From: Streptomyces sp. NBC_00442
GTDB taxonomy: Bacteria > Actinomycetota > Actinomycetes > Streptomycetales > Streptomycetaceae
DNA length: 64,000 bases
Direction of reading: 5' to 3'
Assembly (NCBI RefSeq): GCF_036014195.1
Contig: NZ_CP107918.1
Span: forward strand, 7,006,001 to 7,070,000
In this document: positions 43,929 to 52,792 of the stretch, piece by piece
Layout of the letters: each line of letters begins with the position of its first letter
Position numbering within the stretch: the first letter of the stretch is position 1
The notes under the pieces: model-generated
Told to the model about the DNA's origin: nothing
The model's input: the letters and a program-made list of their open reading frames with translations, nothing else
The model's database searches: none
Made by a program: the position numbers and the translations under genes

Positions 43929-44888
43929 GTGACAAGCTCTGCCGCGCCCGAGGTGCTGCGTGCGCCGCTCGTCGTCGAGTTTCCGTTCACCCGGTCCCTC
44001 GGGCCGGTCCAGAGCGCCTTCCTCACCGGGCTGCGCGAGCGCACCGTGCTCGGCGTTCGGACGGGGGACGGGCGGGTGCTCGTGCCGCCCGTCGAGTACG
44101 ACCCCGTCACCGCCGAGGAGATCCGCGAACTCGTCGAGGTAGCTCCCACGGGCACCGTCACCACCTGGGCCTGGAACCCCACCCCGCGCCGCGACCAGCC
44201 CCTCGGCCGGCCCTTCGCCTGGGTGCTCGTGCGGCTCGACGGCGCCGACACCGCGCTCCTGCACGTCCTGGACGCGCCGGGCCCCGAGGCCGTCCGCACC
44301 GGGATGCGCGTCCGGATCCGGTGGGCCGGCGAACGGACGGGCGCCATCACCGACATCGCCTGCTTCGAACCCGGCGAGGCCGAGGAGGATCATCAACCCG
44401 GCCCGCACAGCGGCCGGTTCGAGGATCTCGTCACCGGGATCGTCGCGCCCGCCCGGCTCGACTACACCTACAGCCCCGGCCGCGCCCAGTCCGCGTACAT
44501 CAGCGGCCTCTCCGCCCGTAAGACCGTGGGCGAACGTTGCCCCTCGTGCCAGAAGGTGTACGTGCCGCCTCGGGGGGCCTGCCCCACATGTGGTCTCGCC
44601 ACACAGGAACGCGTCGAGGTCGGCCCCGCCGGGACCGTCACCACGTACTGCATCGTCAACATCAAGGCGAAGAACCTCGACATCGAAGTGCCCTACGTCT
44701 ACGCGCACATCGCGCTCGACGGCGCGGGCCTGGCTCTGCACGGCCGGATCGGCGGCATCCCCTACGACCAGGTCCGGATGGGGCTGCGGGTCGAACCCGT
44801 GTGGAGCGAAGGCGGTCGCTACCCCGACCACTACCGGCCCACCGGCGAACCCGACGCCGACTACGACACGTACAAGGAGCTGATCTGA
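43929..44888 (+). CDS. Duplicated OB-fold (DUF35) acyl-CoA-associated protein with one zinc ribbon
   Basis: 319 aa from the GTG at 43929 (AAAGGAG upstream). Two similar halves: SLGPVQSAFLTGLRERTVLG near residue 20 and SPGRAQSAYISGLSARKTVG near 185. Only the second half has the complete zinc ribbon (CPSC...CPTC, then VGPAGTVTTYCIV). DUF35 proteins pair with thiolase or hydratase partners, e.g. ChsH2 and Ltp2-type enzymes of steroid side-chain degradation. The stop overlaps the next thiolase start (TGATG), so it very likely forms a complex with the thiolase(s). Confidence 0.85.
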   Translation: MTSSAAPEVLRAPLVVEFPFTRSLGPVQSAFLTGLRERTVLGVRTGDGRVLVPPVEYDPVTAEEIRELVEVAPTGTVTTWAWNPTPRRDQPLGRPFAWVLVRLDGADTALLHVLDAPGPEAVRTGMRVRIRWAGERTGAITDIACFEPGEAEEDHQPGPHSGRFEDLVTGIVAPARLDYTYSPGRAQSAYISGLSARKTVGERCPSCQKVYVPPRGACPTCGLATQERVEVGPAGTVTTYCIVNIKAKNLDIEVPYVYAHIALDGAGLALHGRIGGIPYDQVRMGLRVEPVWSEGGRYPDHYRPTGEPDADYDTYKELI

Positions 44889-45949
44889 TGGCGCCCACCC
44901 CTCCCGCAAGGGACGTGGCGATCGTGGCGTTCGCGCAGAGCGACCACCGGCGCCGCACCGACGAACTCTCCGAGGTCGAGCTCCTGATGCCGGTGCTGCA
45001 CCAGGTCCTCGACGCGACCGGCCTGAAGACCAGCGACATCGGATTCACCTGCTCCGGCTCCAGCGACTACCTCGCCGGGCGCGCCTTCTCGTTCACCATG
45101 GCGCTCGACGGCGTCGGCGCCTGGCCGCCCATCTCCGAGTCCCACGTGGAGATGGACGGCGCCTGGGCGCTCTACGAGGCCTGGGTCAAGATCCTCACCG
45201 GTGAGGCCGACACCGCGCTCGTCTACGGATACGGCAAGTCCTCCCCGGGCGAGGTCCGCGACGTCCTGACGCGGCAGCTCGATCCCTACTACGTCGCGCC
45301 GCTCTGGCCCGACTCGGTCGCGCTCGCCGCCCTCCAGGCGCAGTCCCTCATCGACGCGGGCGACACCGACGAGGCGGCGCTTGCCGCCGTCGCCGCCCGC
45401 AGCCGCGACTCCGCCACCGCCAATCCCCACGCCCAGGTGCGGGGTTCGCGGCCCCAGGGCGACTACCTGGTGCGCCCGCTGCGGACCGGCGACTGCCCGC
45501 CGGTCGGCGACGGGGCGGCGGCCGTGATCCTCGCCGCGGGGGACCGGGCCCGCGACCTGTGCGCGCGGCCCGCCTGGATCCGTGGCATGGACCACCGCAT
45601 CGAGGCGCACTCCCTCGGCGTCCGCGACCTCACCGACTCGCCGTCCGCCCGTATGGCCGCGGAGCGGGCCGGTGCGTTCGAACGGCCCGTCGACACGGCC
45701 GAGTTGCACGCCCCTTTCAGCGCGCAGGAAGTGGTCCTGCGCAAGGCGCTGCGGCTCGGCGACGACGTCACCGTCAATCCGTCGGGGGGAGTGCTCGCCG
45801 CCAACCCCGTCATGGCCGCCGGGCTCATCAGGCTCGGCGAGGCCGCCGCCCGCATCCACCGCGGGGAGTCCGACCGGGCCCTCGCGCACGCCACGTCGGG
45901 CCCCTGCCTTCAGCAGAACCTGGTCGCCGTCCTGGAGGGGGAGTCATGA
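44888..45949 (+). CDS. Thiolase-fold lipid-transfer-type protein, first of pair
   Basis: 353 aa. Thiolase-like: VAIVAFAQSDHRRR, then GFTCSGSSDYLAGRAFSFTM and VNPSGGVLAANPVMAAGLIR. It is shorter than degradative thiolases, and the usual catalytic Cys position is in a changed context, as in the Ltp/SCP-x-like group that includes aldolases acting with DUF35 partners. Coupled to both neighbours (TGATG upstream, ATGA downstream). Confidence 0.83.
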   Translation: MAPTPPARDVAIVAFAQSDHRRRTDELSEVELLMPVLHQVLDATGLKTSDIGFTCSGSSDYLAGRAFSFTMALDGVGAWPPISESHVEMDGAWALYEAWVKILTGEADTALVYGYGKSSPGEVRDVLTRQLDPYYVAPLWPDSVALAALQAQSLIDAGDTDEAALAAVAARSRDSATANPHAQVRGSRPQGDYLVRPLRTGDCPPVGDGAAAVILAAGDRARDLCARPAWIRGMDHRIEAHSLGVRDLTDSPSARMAAERAGAFERPVDTAELHAPFSAQEVVLRKALRLGDDVTVNPSGGVLAANPVMAAGLIRLGEAAARIHRGESDRALAHATSGPCLQQNLVAVLEGES

Positions 45950-47112
45950 GCAAGGAACCCGTGGCCGTCGTCGGCGTCGGCCAGACCAAGCACGTAGCCG
46001 CCCGGCACGACGTCTCGATCGCCGGGCTCGTGCGCGAGGCCGCCCAACGGGCCCTCGACGACGCCGCGTTGACGTGGTCCGACATCGATGCCGTGGTCAT
46101 CGGCAAGGCGCCCGACTTCTTCGAGGGCGTCATGATGCCCGAGCTCTACCTCGCCGACGCCCTCGGCGCGGTGGGCAAGCCCATGCTGCGGGTGCACACG
46201 GCGGGATCGGTCGGCGGCTCGACCGCGCTCGTCGCCTCCAACCTGGTCGCCGCCCGCGTCCACACCACCGTCCTCACCCTCGCCTTCGAGAAGCAGTCCG
46301 AGTCCAACGCCATGTGGGGCCTCTCCCTGCCGGTGCCCTTCACCCAGCCGCTGCTCGCCGGAGCCGGCGGTTTCTTCGCCCCGCACGTGCGGGCCTACAT
46401 GCGGCGCACCGGCGCCCCCGACACGGTGGGCTCCCTCGTCGCGTACAAGGACCGCCGCAACGCCCTGAAGAACCCCTACGCGCACCTCCACGAGCACGAC
46501 ATCACCCTGGAGAAGGTCCAGGCCTCGCCCATGCTGTGGGACCCGATCCGCTACTCCGAGACGTGCCCCTCCTCCGACGGGGCCTGCGCGATGATCCTCA
46601 CCGACCGGGCGGGCGCGGCCCGCGCGCCGCGCCCCGCGGCCTGGGTGCACGGCGGCGCCATGCGCAGCGAGCCGACCCTGTTCGCCGGCAAGGACTTCGT
46701 GTCGCCCCAGGCCGGCAAGGACTGCGCGGCCGACGTGTACCGCCAGGCCGGCATCGCCGATCCGCGCCGGGAGATCGACGCCGTCGAGATGTACGTCCCG
46801 TTCTCCTGGTACGAGCCGATGTGGCTGGAGAACCTGGGCTTCGCCGCCGAGGGCGAGGGCTGGAAACTCACCGAGTCCGGCGTGACGGAACTCGACGGCG
46901 ACCTGCCCGTGAACCCGTCGGGCGGTGTCCTGTCCACCAACCCCATCGGCGCCTCCGGCATGATCCGCTTCGCGGAGGCGGCCCTCCAAGTGCGCGGCGA
47001 AGCGGGCGAACACCAGGTGGAGGGGGCCCGCAAGGCGCTCGGCCACGCCTATGGCGGCGGCGCCCAGTTCTTCGCCATGTGGCTCGTCGGCGCCGAACCC
47101 CCCACCCGCTGA
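45946..47112 (+). CDS. Thiolase-fold lipid-transfer-type protein, second of pair
   Basis: 388 aa. Begins VAVVGVGQTKHVAARHDVSI; contains RVHTAGSVGGSTALVASNLV, CPSSDGACAMIL and VNPSGGVLSTNPIGASGMIR, and ends HAYGGGAQFFAMWLVG. It resembles Ltp-type thiolases more closely than the first copy does. The pair, plus the DUF35 protein, forms a compact operon with 4-5 nt overlaps, likely one multi-subunit retro-aldolase or thiolase acting on acyl-CoA. Confidence 0.85.
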   Translation: MSKEPVAVVGVGQTKHVAARHDVSIAGLVREAAQRALDDAALTWSDIDAVVIGKAPDFFEGVMMPELYLADALGAVGKPMLRVHTAGSVGGSTALVASNLVAARVHTTVLTLAFEKQSESNAMWGLSLPVPFTQPLLAGAGGFFAPHVRAYMRRTGAPDTVGSLVAYKDRRNALKNPYAHLHEHDITLEKVQASPMLWDPIRYSETCPSSDGACAMILTDRAGAARAPRPAAWVHGGAMRSEPTLFAGKDFVSPQAGKDCAADVYRQAGIADPRREIDAVEMYVPFSWYEPMWLENLGFAAEGEGWKLTESGVTELDGDLPVNPSGGVLSTNPIGASGMIRFAEAALQVRGEAGEHQVEGARKALGHAYGGGAQFFAMWLVGAEPPTR

Positions 47113-47220
47113 CGGCGGTTCGTGACGGACGGGTCCCGGTACGTCCATCGTGGCCTGTCCGCCACGGCGGGCGATCGCTAGTGTGGCCCCGGACGAGAAG
47201 AACCGGGGAGGAGCACGGAC

Positions 47221-47487
47221 GTGGCTGACACCACCATGACCCAGCACACCTTGCACAACCTTGCGGGGCACACCCCTTCCGGCTGGGACAAGCCGGAGCT
47301 CGATCTCAGCGAGGCCGAGTGGCGGTCGAGCAGTCAGGGGGCGGGGGACGTCCAGATCGCCTTCGTCGAAGGCTTCATCGCCCTGCGCAACAGCGGTAGC
47401 CCCGGCAGCCCGCCGCTGATCTTCAGCCCGGCCGAGTGGCGGGCCTTCGTGATCAACGCGCGGGACGGCGAGTTCGACCTCACCTGA
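47221..47487 (+). CDS. DUF397 protein
   Basis: 88 aa from the GTG at 47221 (GGGGAGGAG upstream). The DUF397 core is visible as WRSSSQGAGDVQIAFVEGFI...LRNS and FSPAEWRAFV. These small proteins are abundant in Streptomyces and usually sit next to XRE-type regulators; no such partner is adjacent here. Function unknown. Confidence 0.85.
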   Translation: MADTTMTQHTLHNLAGHTPSGWDKPELDLSEAEWRSSSQGAGDVQIAFVEGFIALRNSGSPGSPPLIFSPAEWRAFVINARDGEFDLT

Positions 47488-47526
47488 CCGCACTTCGACC
47501 TCACCCGACCGCACCGGGACATGGAC

Positions 47527-47568
47527 GCGCGCCCCACCCCTCGCCCCGCGGCGACGGACGGGGCGCGC
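47527..47568. terminator. Bidirectional hairpin between DUF397 and terpene synthase genes
   Basis: GCGCGCCCC (47527-47535) and GGGGCGCGC (47560-47568), perfect 9-bp arms, between convergent genes. Confidence 0.5.
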
Positions 47569-47580
47569 ACCCGTTGTCCC

Positions 47581-48642
47581 TCAGCCCTCGGCGGCCTGCT
47601 CCGGGAACAGCTGGGCCCAGGGCCGCTGGCGGCCCTCGCTGACGGCGGCGATGCCCGCCTCGCCGTACCGCGCGGTCTCCAGGGACCAGGCGAGATTGCC
47701 GCTCATCAGGGCGCGCATGCCGTCCACGTAGTCGTCCACCTGCCACCGCAGCTGCTCGGGGAGCGCGGTCGCGTCGAGCTGTGCGCCCAGTTCGACGGTC
47801 AGCTCCTGGAAGCGGGCGACCCGCGCGTTGGCCAGGGTGGCCACCCGCCGCAACGCCTGCTCGACCGTGCACATCTCCTGCCGGAGCAGAATGATCACGC
47901 TGTTGTTGACGTCGCCCGCGGCCAGCTCCTTGTCCACGGAGACCATGTCGTTGACGAAGATCACCACATCGGCGGTGATCTCGCGCATCTCGGCCAGCGG
48001 CTCGCCCTCGTGCAGCTCCTTGGGCAAGGTGTAGCCGCCACACCGCTCCACCAGGTCCAGGCAGGGCTGCACGCCTATGGAGTCACGCCGTCCGCGCAGG
48101 AATCCGGGGAGCGACAGGGTGCCGTTGCGGGTCCGGTTCAGCGCCTCCCAGTGATACGCCGTCAGATACTGTCGCCAGTGGGTGCGGAAGCGGTCCTGCC
48201 ACAGCAACGGCGTGTCCGCGGTCACCCGCTGCCACAGATCACGGAAGCTCGCCGCCAGCCGGTTGGCCGTCTCGCCGGGCACCGGCGGCTCGTCGCCCAT
48301 GGTGCGCAGCACCGTGTCGATCTGGCGCAGCACCACATCGGGACGCTTGCCGAGCGGGCCGTCGAACTGGTCGTCGAAGACGAAGAACCAGGCGTTGAGA
48401 TCGGTGGCCAGCGCCAGATGCGTGTCCGAGGCGTCGGGATAGAAGTACGCCATCAGCCGTTCCAGGCCCATCGCGTCGTATTCGGCCGTCGCCTGCTCGC
48501 CGGCCAGCATGCCGAACGTGTGCAGCCAGTCCAGCGTGTGCCGCCGGGCGAGCCCGTGGCGGGGGTGCCGGCGTGCGGGGAAGGGAATGCGGATGAGCCC
48601 GGTCCGCGTCCGGGCCGACCGGACCTTGCCAGTGCTGCCCAT
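47581..48642 (-). CDS. Class I sesquiterpene synthase
   Basis: 353 aa from the ATG at 48642 (AGGAGG about 9 nt upstream); an upstream extension in frame lacks an RBS. Terpene cyclase fold with the metal-binding aspartate motif DDQFD and the NSE triad in NDMVSVDKE, plus the usual LNAWFFVFDDQFDG, RRDSIGVQP and a C-terminal RY pair. It looks closest to pentalenene-type cyclases by eye, but the product cannot be read from sequence. No prenyltransferase or P450 is directly adjacent. Divergent from the LAL regulator, which may control it. Confidence 0.88.
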   Translation of the reverse strand: MGSTGKVRSARTRTGLIRIPFPARRHPRHGLARRHTLDWLHTFGMLAGEQATAEYDAMGLERLMAYFYPDASDTHLALATDLNAWFFVFDDQFDGPLGKRPDVVLRQIDTVLRTMGDEPPVPGETANRLAASFRDLWQRVTADTPLLWQDRFRTHWRQYLTAYHWEALNRTRNGTLSLPGFLRGRRDSIGVQPCLDLVERCGGYTLPKELHEGEPLAEMREITADVVIFVNDMVSVDKELAAGDVNNSVIILLRQEMCTVEQALRRVATLANARVARFQELTVELGAQLDATALPEQLRWQVDDYVDGMRALMSGNLAWSLETARYGEAGIAAVSEGRQRPWAQLFPEQAAEG

Positions 48643-48916
48643 GCGGTACCGCCTCCTAGGTACTTCGCTACTCCAGTACTCCATACGTTCTTCAATCATC
48701 AACGGGCCGGGGGCCGGGGTGAAGTCGTACGACGCCGGAGCCTTACAGCGCACAGGGGCGTACGTGCGGGTCCTGGCGCCCCTCCTCGATGATCCGACTC
48801 AACCATCCCTGATTTCAGCCAACTTAATGGGTCAACGAGAAGACGGAGGGCGGATATTCATGTCACGGTACGTGTTCGGAGCGTAGGCTCGGTGCTACTG
48901 CCAGAAGGGGACCGCT

Positions 48917-51844
48917 GTGGCGGATATGAAGGGCCGGGGCGGGGTCTCGCGCCGGATGCTCTTTGAGCGCGACGAAGAACTGCTGCTGTTCGACAGCATG
49001 TTGGACGATCTGTGCGGCCGGGCGGGCGAGGGGAGCGCGCCCAACGGAGGCCTGCTCGCCATCGCCGGATCGGCCGGCCTCGGCAAGACGACGCTGGTGG
49101 CCGAGGTCCGCCGCAAGGCCGCCGCGCGCGGCTGCACCCTGCTGGCCGCCCGCGGCAGCGAGCTGGAGGAAAGCGTGGCCTTCCACGTCGTACGCCAGCT
49201 CGTGCAGCCGGTGCTCGCGGCGACGACGGAGGAAGAACACCGCAAGATACTGGGGAGTTGGTACGACATCGTCGCGCCCGCGGTCGGCCTGGTCGCGGGA
49301 AAGAGCGGCGTGGCACCCGACCCGCAGGGCGTCCGGGACGGTCTCGACTGGCTCGTCACCCGCTTCGCCGTCCAGTACGCGCCGGTCGTGCTCGTGGTGG
49401 ACGACGCGCACTGGGCGGACGAGGAGACGCTGGCCTGGCTGACATCGTTCGCGCTGCGCGCCGGTGACCTGCCGCTCCTGATCGTCGTCGCCTACCGGCC
49501 CGAAGAACTGCCGCGGCACGCCGCCGAGTTCCGCCGGCTCGCCATGCGGCACGGCTCGCGTCCGCTCGACCTCTCGCCGTTCACACCCGCCGCGGTCGCC
49601 GACCTCGTGCGCGACGTACTGGGCGAGGACGGCGACGACCTGTTCGCCCGCGAATGCTGGACCCTGACCGCGGGCAACCCGTACGAAGCGGTCGAGCTCG
49701 TGGCCAGGATCCGCGACCGCGGCATCAAACCCCAGTACGTCAACGCCGGCGAACTGCGCGAACTGGCCTCCGCCGTCAGCGGCAGCGGGCTCATCGAACG
49801 CATCGACCGGCTCGGCCCCTCCGCGGGCCGCCTCACCTGGGCCGTCGCGGTGCTCGGCACCGACGCGGGCCACGAGATGGCGGCCGGCGTCGCCGGGCTC
49901 GGCGCCGAGGAAATGGCCGACGCCGTCGACCGGCTGCGCGAGGCCCGCATCTTCGCGCCCGAGCACGACCGCTCCGACCGGCTCGACTTCTTCCACCCGC
50001 TCGTCGGCACCGCCGTCTACCGGGCCATCCCCGCCGCCCTGCGCGTCGCGATGCACGGGCAGGCCGCGTTCGCGGTGAGCGAGGCCGGGCTCGGTCCCAC
50101 GTCCGCGGCCCGGCACATCCTGGAGATGCACCCCGAGAGCGACCGGTGGGCCGTGCGCCAGCTGCGCGCCGCCGCCCGCGACTACCTGCGGGCCGGCGCA
50201 CCGGACGCGGCACGCCGCTGTCTCGCCCGCGCCCTGCGCGAACCTCCCGCCCTCGACGAACGCGCGGAAGTCCTCTTCGAACTGGGCTGCTCGGCGCTCC
50301 TGAACGAGCCCGCCACCACGGTCAACCACCTGAAGGCGGCCCTCGAAGAGCCCGAACTCGCCCCGGAACTGCGCGAAGCCGTCACCTACCGGCTCGCCCA
50401 GGCACTCGCGCACACCGATCGCATGGCGGAGGCCGCTGCCGTCGTCGCCGCCGAGGCCAAGCACTCCACCAGTGCCCGCACCCGGCTTCGGATGCAGGCC
50501 GAGACCTTCCAGTGGAACGCGTTCCGCGCCGACGAGGAGGACTCGCCGACCCGCTCCCGCAGCCTGGCCCGGCTCGCCGACCACCTCACCGGCCGCGGCA
50601 AGGCCGAGCGGTACATCCTGGGCCTGCGCGCCTGGGACGCGATGGTGCGCGGCGAACCCGCCGAGACCGCCCTGCGCTACGCCGAGGAGGCGCTGGAGGG
50701 CGGGCTGCCCTGGACCGACGACAACTGGGGCTTCGAGGTCCCCGTCCTGGTCGCCCTCACCTTCATGTACTGCGACCAGCCCGGCCGCGCCGACGAACTG
50801 TTCAACGAAGGCATCGCCGAGTGCGAACGCAAGGGCTGGCGCGGCGCACACCTCTCGTTCGGCCTGACGCTGCTCGGCTACATCAAGTTCCACCGCGGCC
50901 GGCTCGCCGAGGCCGAGGACCTGGTGCACAGCGGCCTGCGGATCGCCGACCGGGTCGGACAGCAGGTCCCCGCCCAGTGGTTCGCGCTGGGCATCCTCAT
51001 CGAGATCCTGCTCGCCCGCGGCCGGGTCCAGGAGGCCCAGGAGCTCTCCGACGACTACAACTACGGCCAGGTCGTGCCCAACGCCGTCGTCTACCCCGAC
51101 TCCGAGACCGTCTACAGCGAGCTCCTCATCGCCCGGGGGCTGCGCACCGACGCCGAGGAACGGCTGCGCGCGGTGGGCCGCAGGCTGGAACCGCGCGGCA
51201 TGCGCAACCCCATGTGGTGCCCCTGGCGGCCCCTGCTCGCGCAGACCATCGCCCACACCGATCCCGCGGAGGCCGCGGCCGTCGCGCAGGAAGCCGTCGA
51301 CATCGCCCGGCGCTTCGGCACCCCGGGCGCCATCGGACGCGCCCTGCACGCGGCGGCCAAGGTCACATCGGGCGCCGACAGCCTGGCCCTGATGGCCGAG
51401 GCGGTCCGCCAGCTCGAACGCTCACCGGCCGCCTACGAGCTGGCCCAGGCCCTCATCGACCACGGCGCGATGCTCAGCCGGGCCGGCCTGCCCCAGGACG
51501 CGGCCGACCTCCTGATGCGCGGTCTGGAGAACGCGGCGCTGTGCGGGGCCGACGCCCTGGCGGCGCGGGCCCGTGAAGAGCTCGCCGCCTCCGGACTTCG
51601 CCCGCTGCAGCTGCGTGCCACCGACTCCGACCTGCTGACCTCGCAGGAGAAGGCGGTGGCAGAGCTGGCCGCGCTGGACTGGGAGAACCGGCGTATCGCG
51701 GAGGAGCTCGGCTACAAGGAACGCACCGTGGAGCTGCTGCTTTCCGGCGCCTTCCGCAAGCTCGGCACCGACCGCGGCGGCCTGGCGGGGCTCCTGCCCC
51801 ATCAGGCGCGCGGCTCCGGCATCCGGGGCGTGCCGGGACGCTGA
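48917..51844 (+). CDS. LAL-type LuxR-family transcriptional regulator
   Basis: 975 aa from the GTG at 48917 (AGAAGGGG upstream). N-terminal AAA/NB-ARC-like ATPase: Walker A AGSAGLGKTTL (about 50-60) and Walker B VVLVVDDAHWAD. The middle is alpha-helical with TPR-like repeats (about 380-880). C-terminal LuxR HTH: LTSQEKAVAELAALDWENRR then IAEELGYKERTVELLLSGAF. Large ATP-binding LuxR regulators commonly control secondary metabolism in Streptomyces. Divergent from the sesquiterpene synthase. Confidence 0.9.
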   Translation: MADMKGRGGVSRRMLFERDEELLLFDSMLDDLCGRAGEGSAPNGGLLAIAGSAGLGKTTLVAEVRRKAAARGCTLLAARGSELEESVAFHVVRQLVQPVLAATTEEEHRKILGSWYDIVAPAVGLVAGKSGVAPDPQGVRDGLDWLVTRFAVQYAPVVLVVDDAHWADEETLAWLTSFALRAGDLPLLIVVAYRPEELPRHAAEFRRLAMRHGSRPLDLSPFTPAAVADLVRDVLGEDGDDLFARECWTLTAGNPYEAVELVARIRDRGIKPQYVNAGELRELASAVSGSGLIERIDRLGPSAGRLTWAVAVLGTDAGHEMAAGVAGLGAEEMADAVDRLREARIFAPEHDRSDRLDFFHPLVGTAVYRAIPAALRVAMHGQAAFAVSEAGLGPTSAARHILEMHPESDRWAVRQLRAAARDYLRAGAPDAARRCLARALREPPALDERAEVLFELGCSALLNEPATTVNHLKAALEEPELAPELREAVTYRLAQALAHTDRMAEAAAVVAAEAKHSTSARTRLRMQAETFQWNAFRADEEDSPTRSRSLARLADHLTGRGKAERYILGLRAWDAMVRGEPAETALRYAEEALEGGLPWTDDNWGFEVPVLVALTFMYCDQPGRADELFNEGIAECERKGWRGAHLSFGLTLLGYIKFHRGRLAEAEDLVHSGLRIADRVGQQVPAQWFALGILIEILLARGRVQEAQELSDDYNYGQVVPNAVVYPDSETVYSELLIARGLRTDAEERLRAVGRRLEPRGMRNPMWCPWRPLLAQTIAHTDPAEAAAVAQEAVDIARRFGTPGAIGRALHAAAKVTSGADSLALMAEAVRQLERSPAAYELAQALIDHGAMLSRAGLPQDAADLLMRGLENAALCGADALAARAREELAASGLRPLQLRATDSDLLTSQEKAVAELAALDWENRRIAEELGYKERTVELLLSGAFRKLGTDRGGLAGLLPHQARGSGIRGVPGR

Positions 51845-51853
51845 ACCGCCCGA

Positions 51854-51904
51854 CGAGGGCCCCGCCTCCTCAGCCCTGTCACGGCCGAGGAGCCGGGGCC
51901 CTCG
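51854..51904 (+). terminator. Terminator after the LAL regulator
   Basis: CGAGGGCCCCG (51854-51864) and CGGGGCCCTCG (51894-51904), perfect 11-bp outer arms with a second CCTCCTC/GAGGAG pairing inside. Confidence 0.65.
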
Positions 51905-51981
51905 CCCGCGGCGGGCGCCGACCCGCCCAGGGCCCCGGGCCCGGCTCCGCCGACCGGCCCGGGGCACGTACCATTGACGGC

Positions 51982-52482
51982 ATGTCCTTCCTCCGCCGCC
52001 GTAGCGCCGCCACTCCCGCGGGCCCGGACTTCGACGTCCTGGCCATGGACCCGGGGGACTGGCCCGGCAACCTGGGCGCCGGACTGCTCCCCGCCCCCGA
52101 CGGCAGCTGCCAGGGCGTCTTCCTGCGGTACGACCTGTTCGGCGGCCGAGGCCCCGCGATGATCATCGGCAATCTGCCGGAGGGCTCACCGGCCCGCGAG
52201 ATGGCCGAGGGACAGGTCCCCTTCGAGGTGGCCCAGCTCCTGGTCGCGCTGGAGAACGACGAGCCGATCGAGGTCGTGAGCGCCGAGGACATGCCGGTGA
52301 TGCAGGGCGACAACCTGCTCATCGTGCGCCGCCTCAAGCTCTCCGAAAGCCGCATCTCCTGCGTGCAGTTCGACCGCAGCGACAACGTCCTCGTCACGAT
52401 CGCCAGCTGGGACCGGCCGATCACCGACGACCTGTACGCCCTCCTGAAGCCGCTGCCCGCCGAGCTCTTCCAGCAGGGCTGA
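51982..52482 (+). CDS. Conserved hypothetical protein, 166 aa
   Basis: No domain recognised. Soluble, acidic, with a basic N-terminal stretch (SFLRRRSA). Repeated hydrophobic strands (MIIGNLP, NLLIVRRLKL, NVLVTIASW) suggest an alpha/beta fold. It has the look of small conserved Streptomyces proteins, but I cannot name it. Single gene between the LAL regulator terminator and its own hairpin at 52511-52544. Confidence 0.7.
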   Translation: MSFLRRRSAATPAGPDFDVLAMDPGDWPGNLGAGLLPAPDGSCQGVFLRYDLFGGRGPAMIIGNLPEGSPAREMAEGQVPFEVAQLLVALENDEPIEVVSAEDMPVMQGDNLLIVRRLKLSESRISCVQFDRSDNVLVTIASWDRPITDDLYALLKPLPAELFQQG

Positions 52483-52510
52483 GCGCGACACACCCGGCGC
52501 TCGCGCCCCA

Positions 52511-52544
52511 CGGCCCGGCACCGTCCGTCCACGGTGCCGGGCCG
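52511..52544 (+). terminator. Strong terminator hairpin
   Basis: CGGCCCGGCACCGT (52511-52524) and ACGGTGCCGGGCCG (52531-52544), perfect 14-bp stem with 6-nt loop, 28 nt after the hypothetical gene. Confidence 0.8.
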
Positions 52545-52549
52545 TTCCA

Positions 52550-52595
52550 TGCCCCGGTACGTGAACGCGCCCTGCCCCGGTAGGTGAACACGCCC
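52550..52595. repeat. Two tandem 23-bp direct repeats
   Basis: Units at 52550-52572 and 52573-52595 (TGCCCCGGTACGTGAACGCG then CCC; second copy with two substitutions). They lie in the 310-nt gap before the amidase gene. The rest of that gap holds only the terminator before it and a possible TTGACG -35 box at 52693. Confidence 0.75.
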
Positions 52596-52792
52596 TGCCC
52601 GGCGCCGTGTTGTGCGCTCCGCGCCACCAGCAGGTCACAGCGGCCGCCAGAGGTCTGCGCCACTGACACAAGTCGCGCCACCCGAGAGGTACTTGACGAG
52701 GCGTCATCCGAGGCCACACTGTGTCCCGCGCGCATCCGCGCGCCGCCACGGCGAGAGTGCCCCGGCACACCTTTCGGCTGGAAGGGTCGTTC

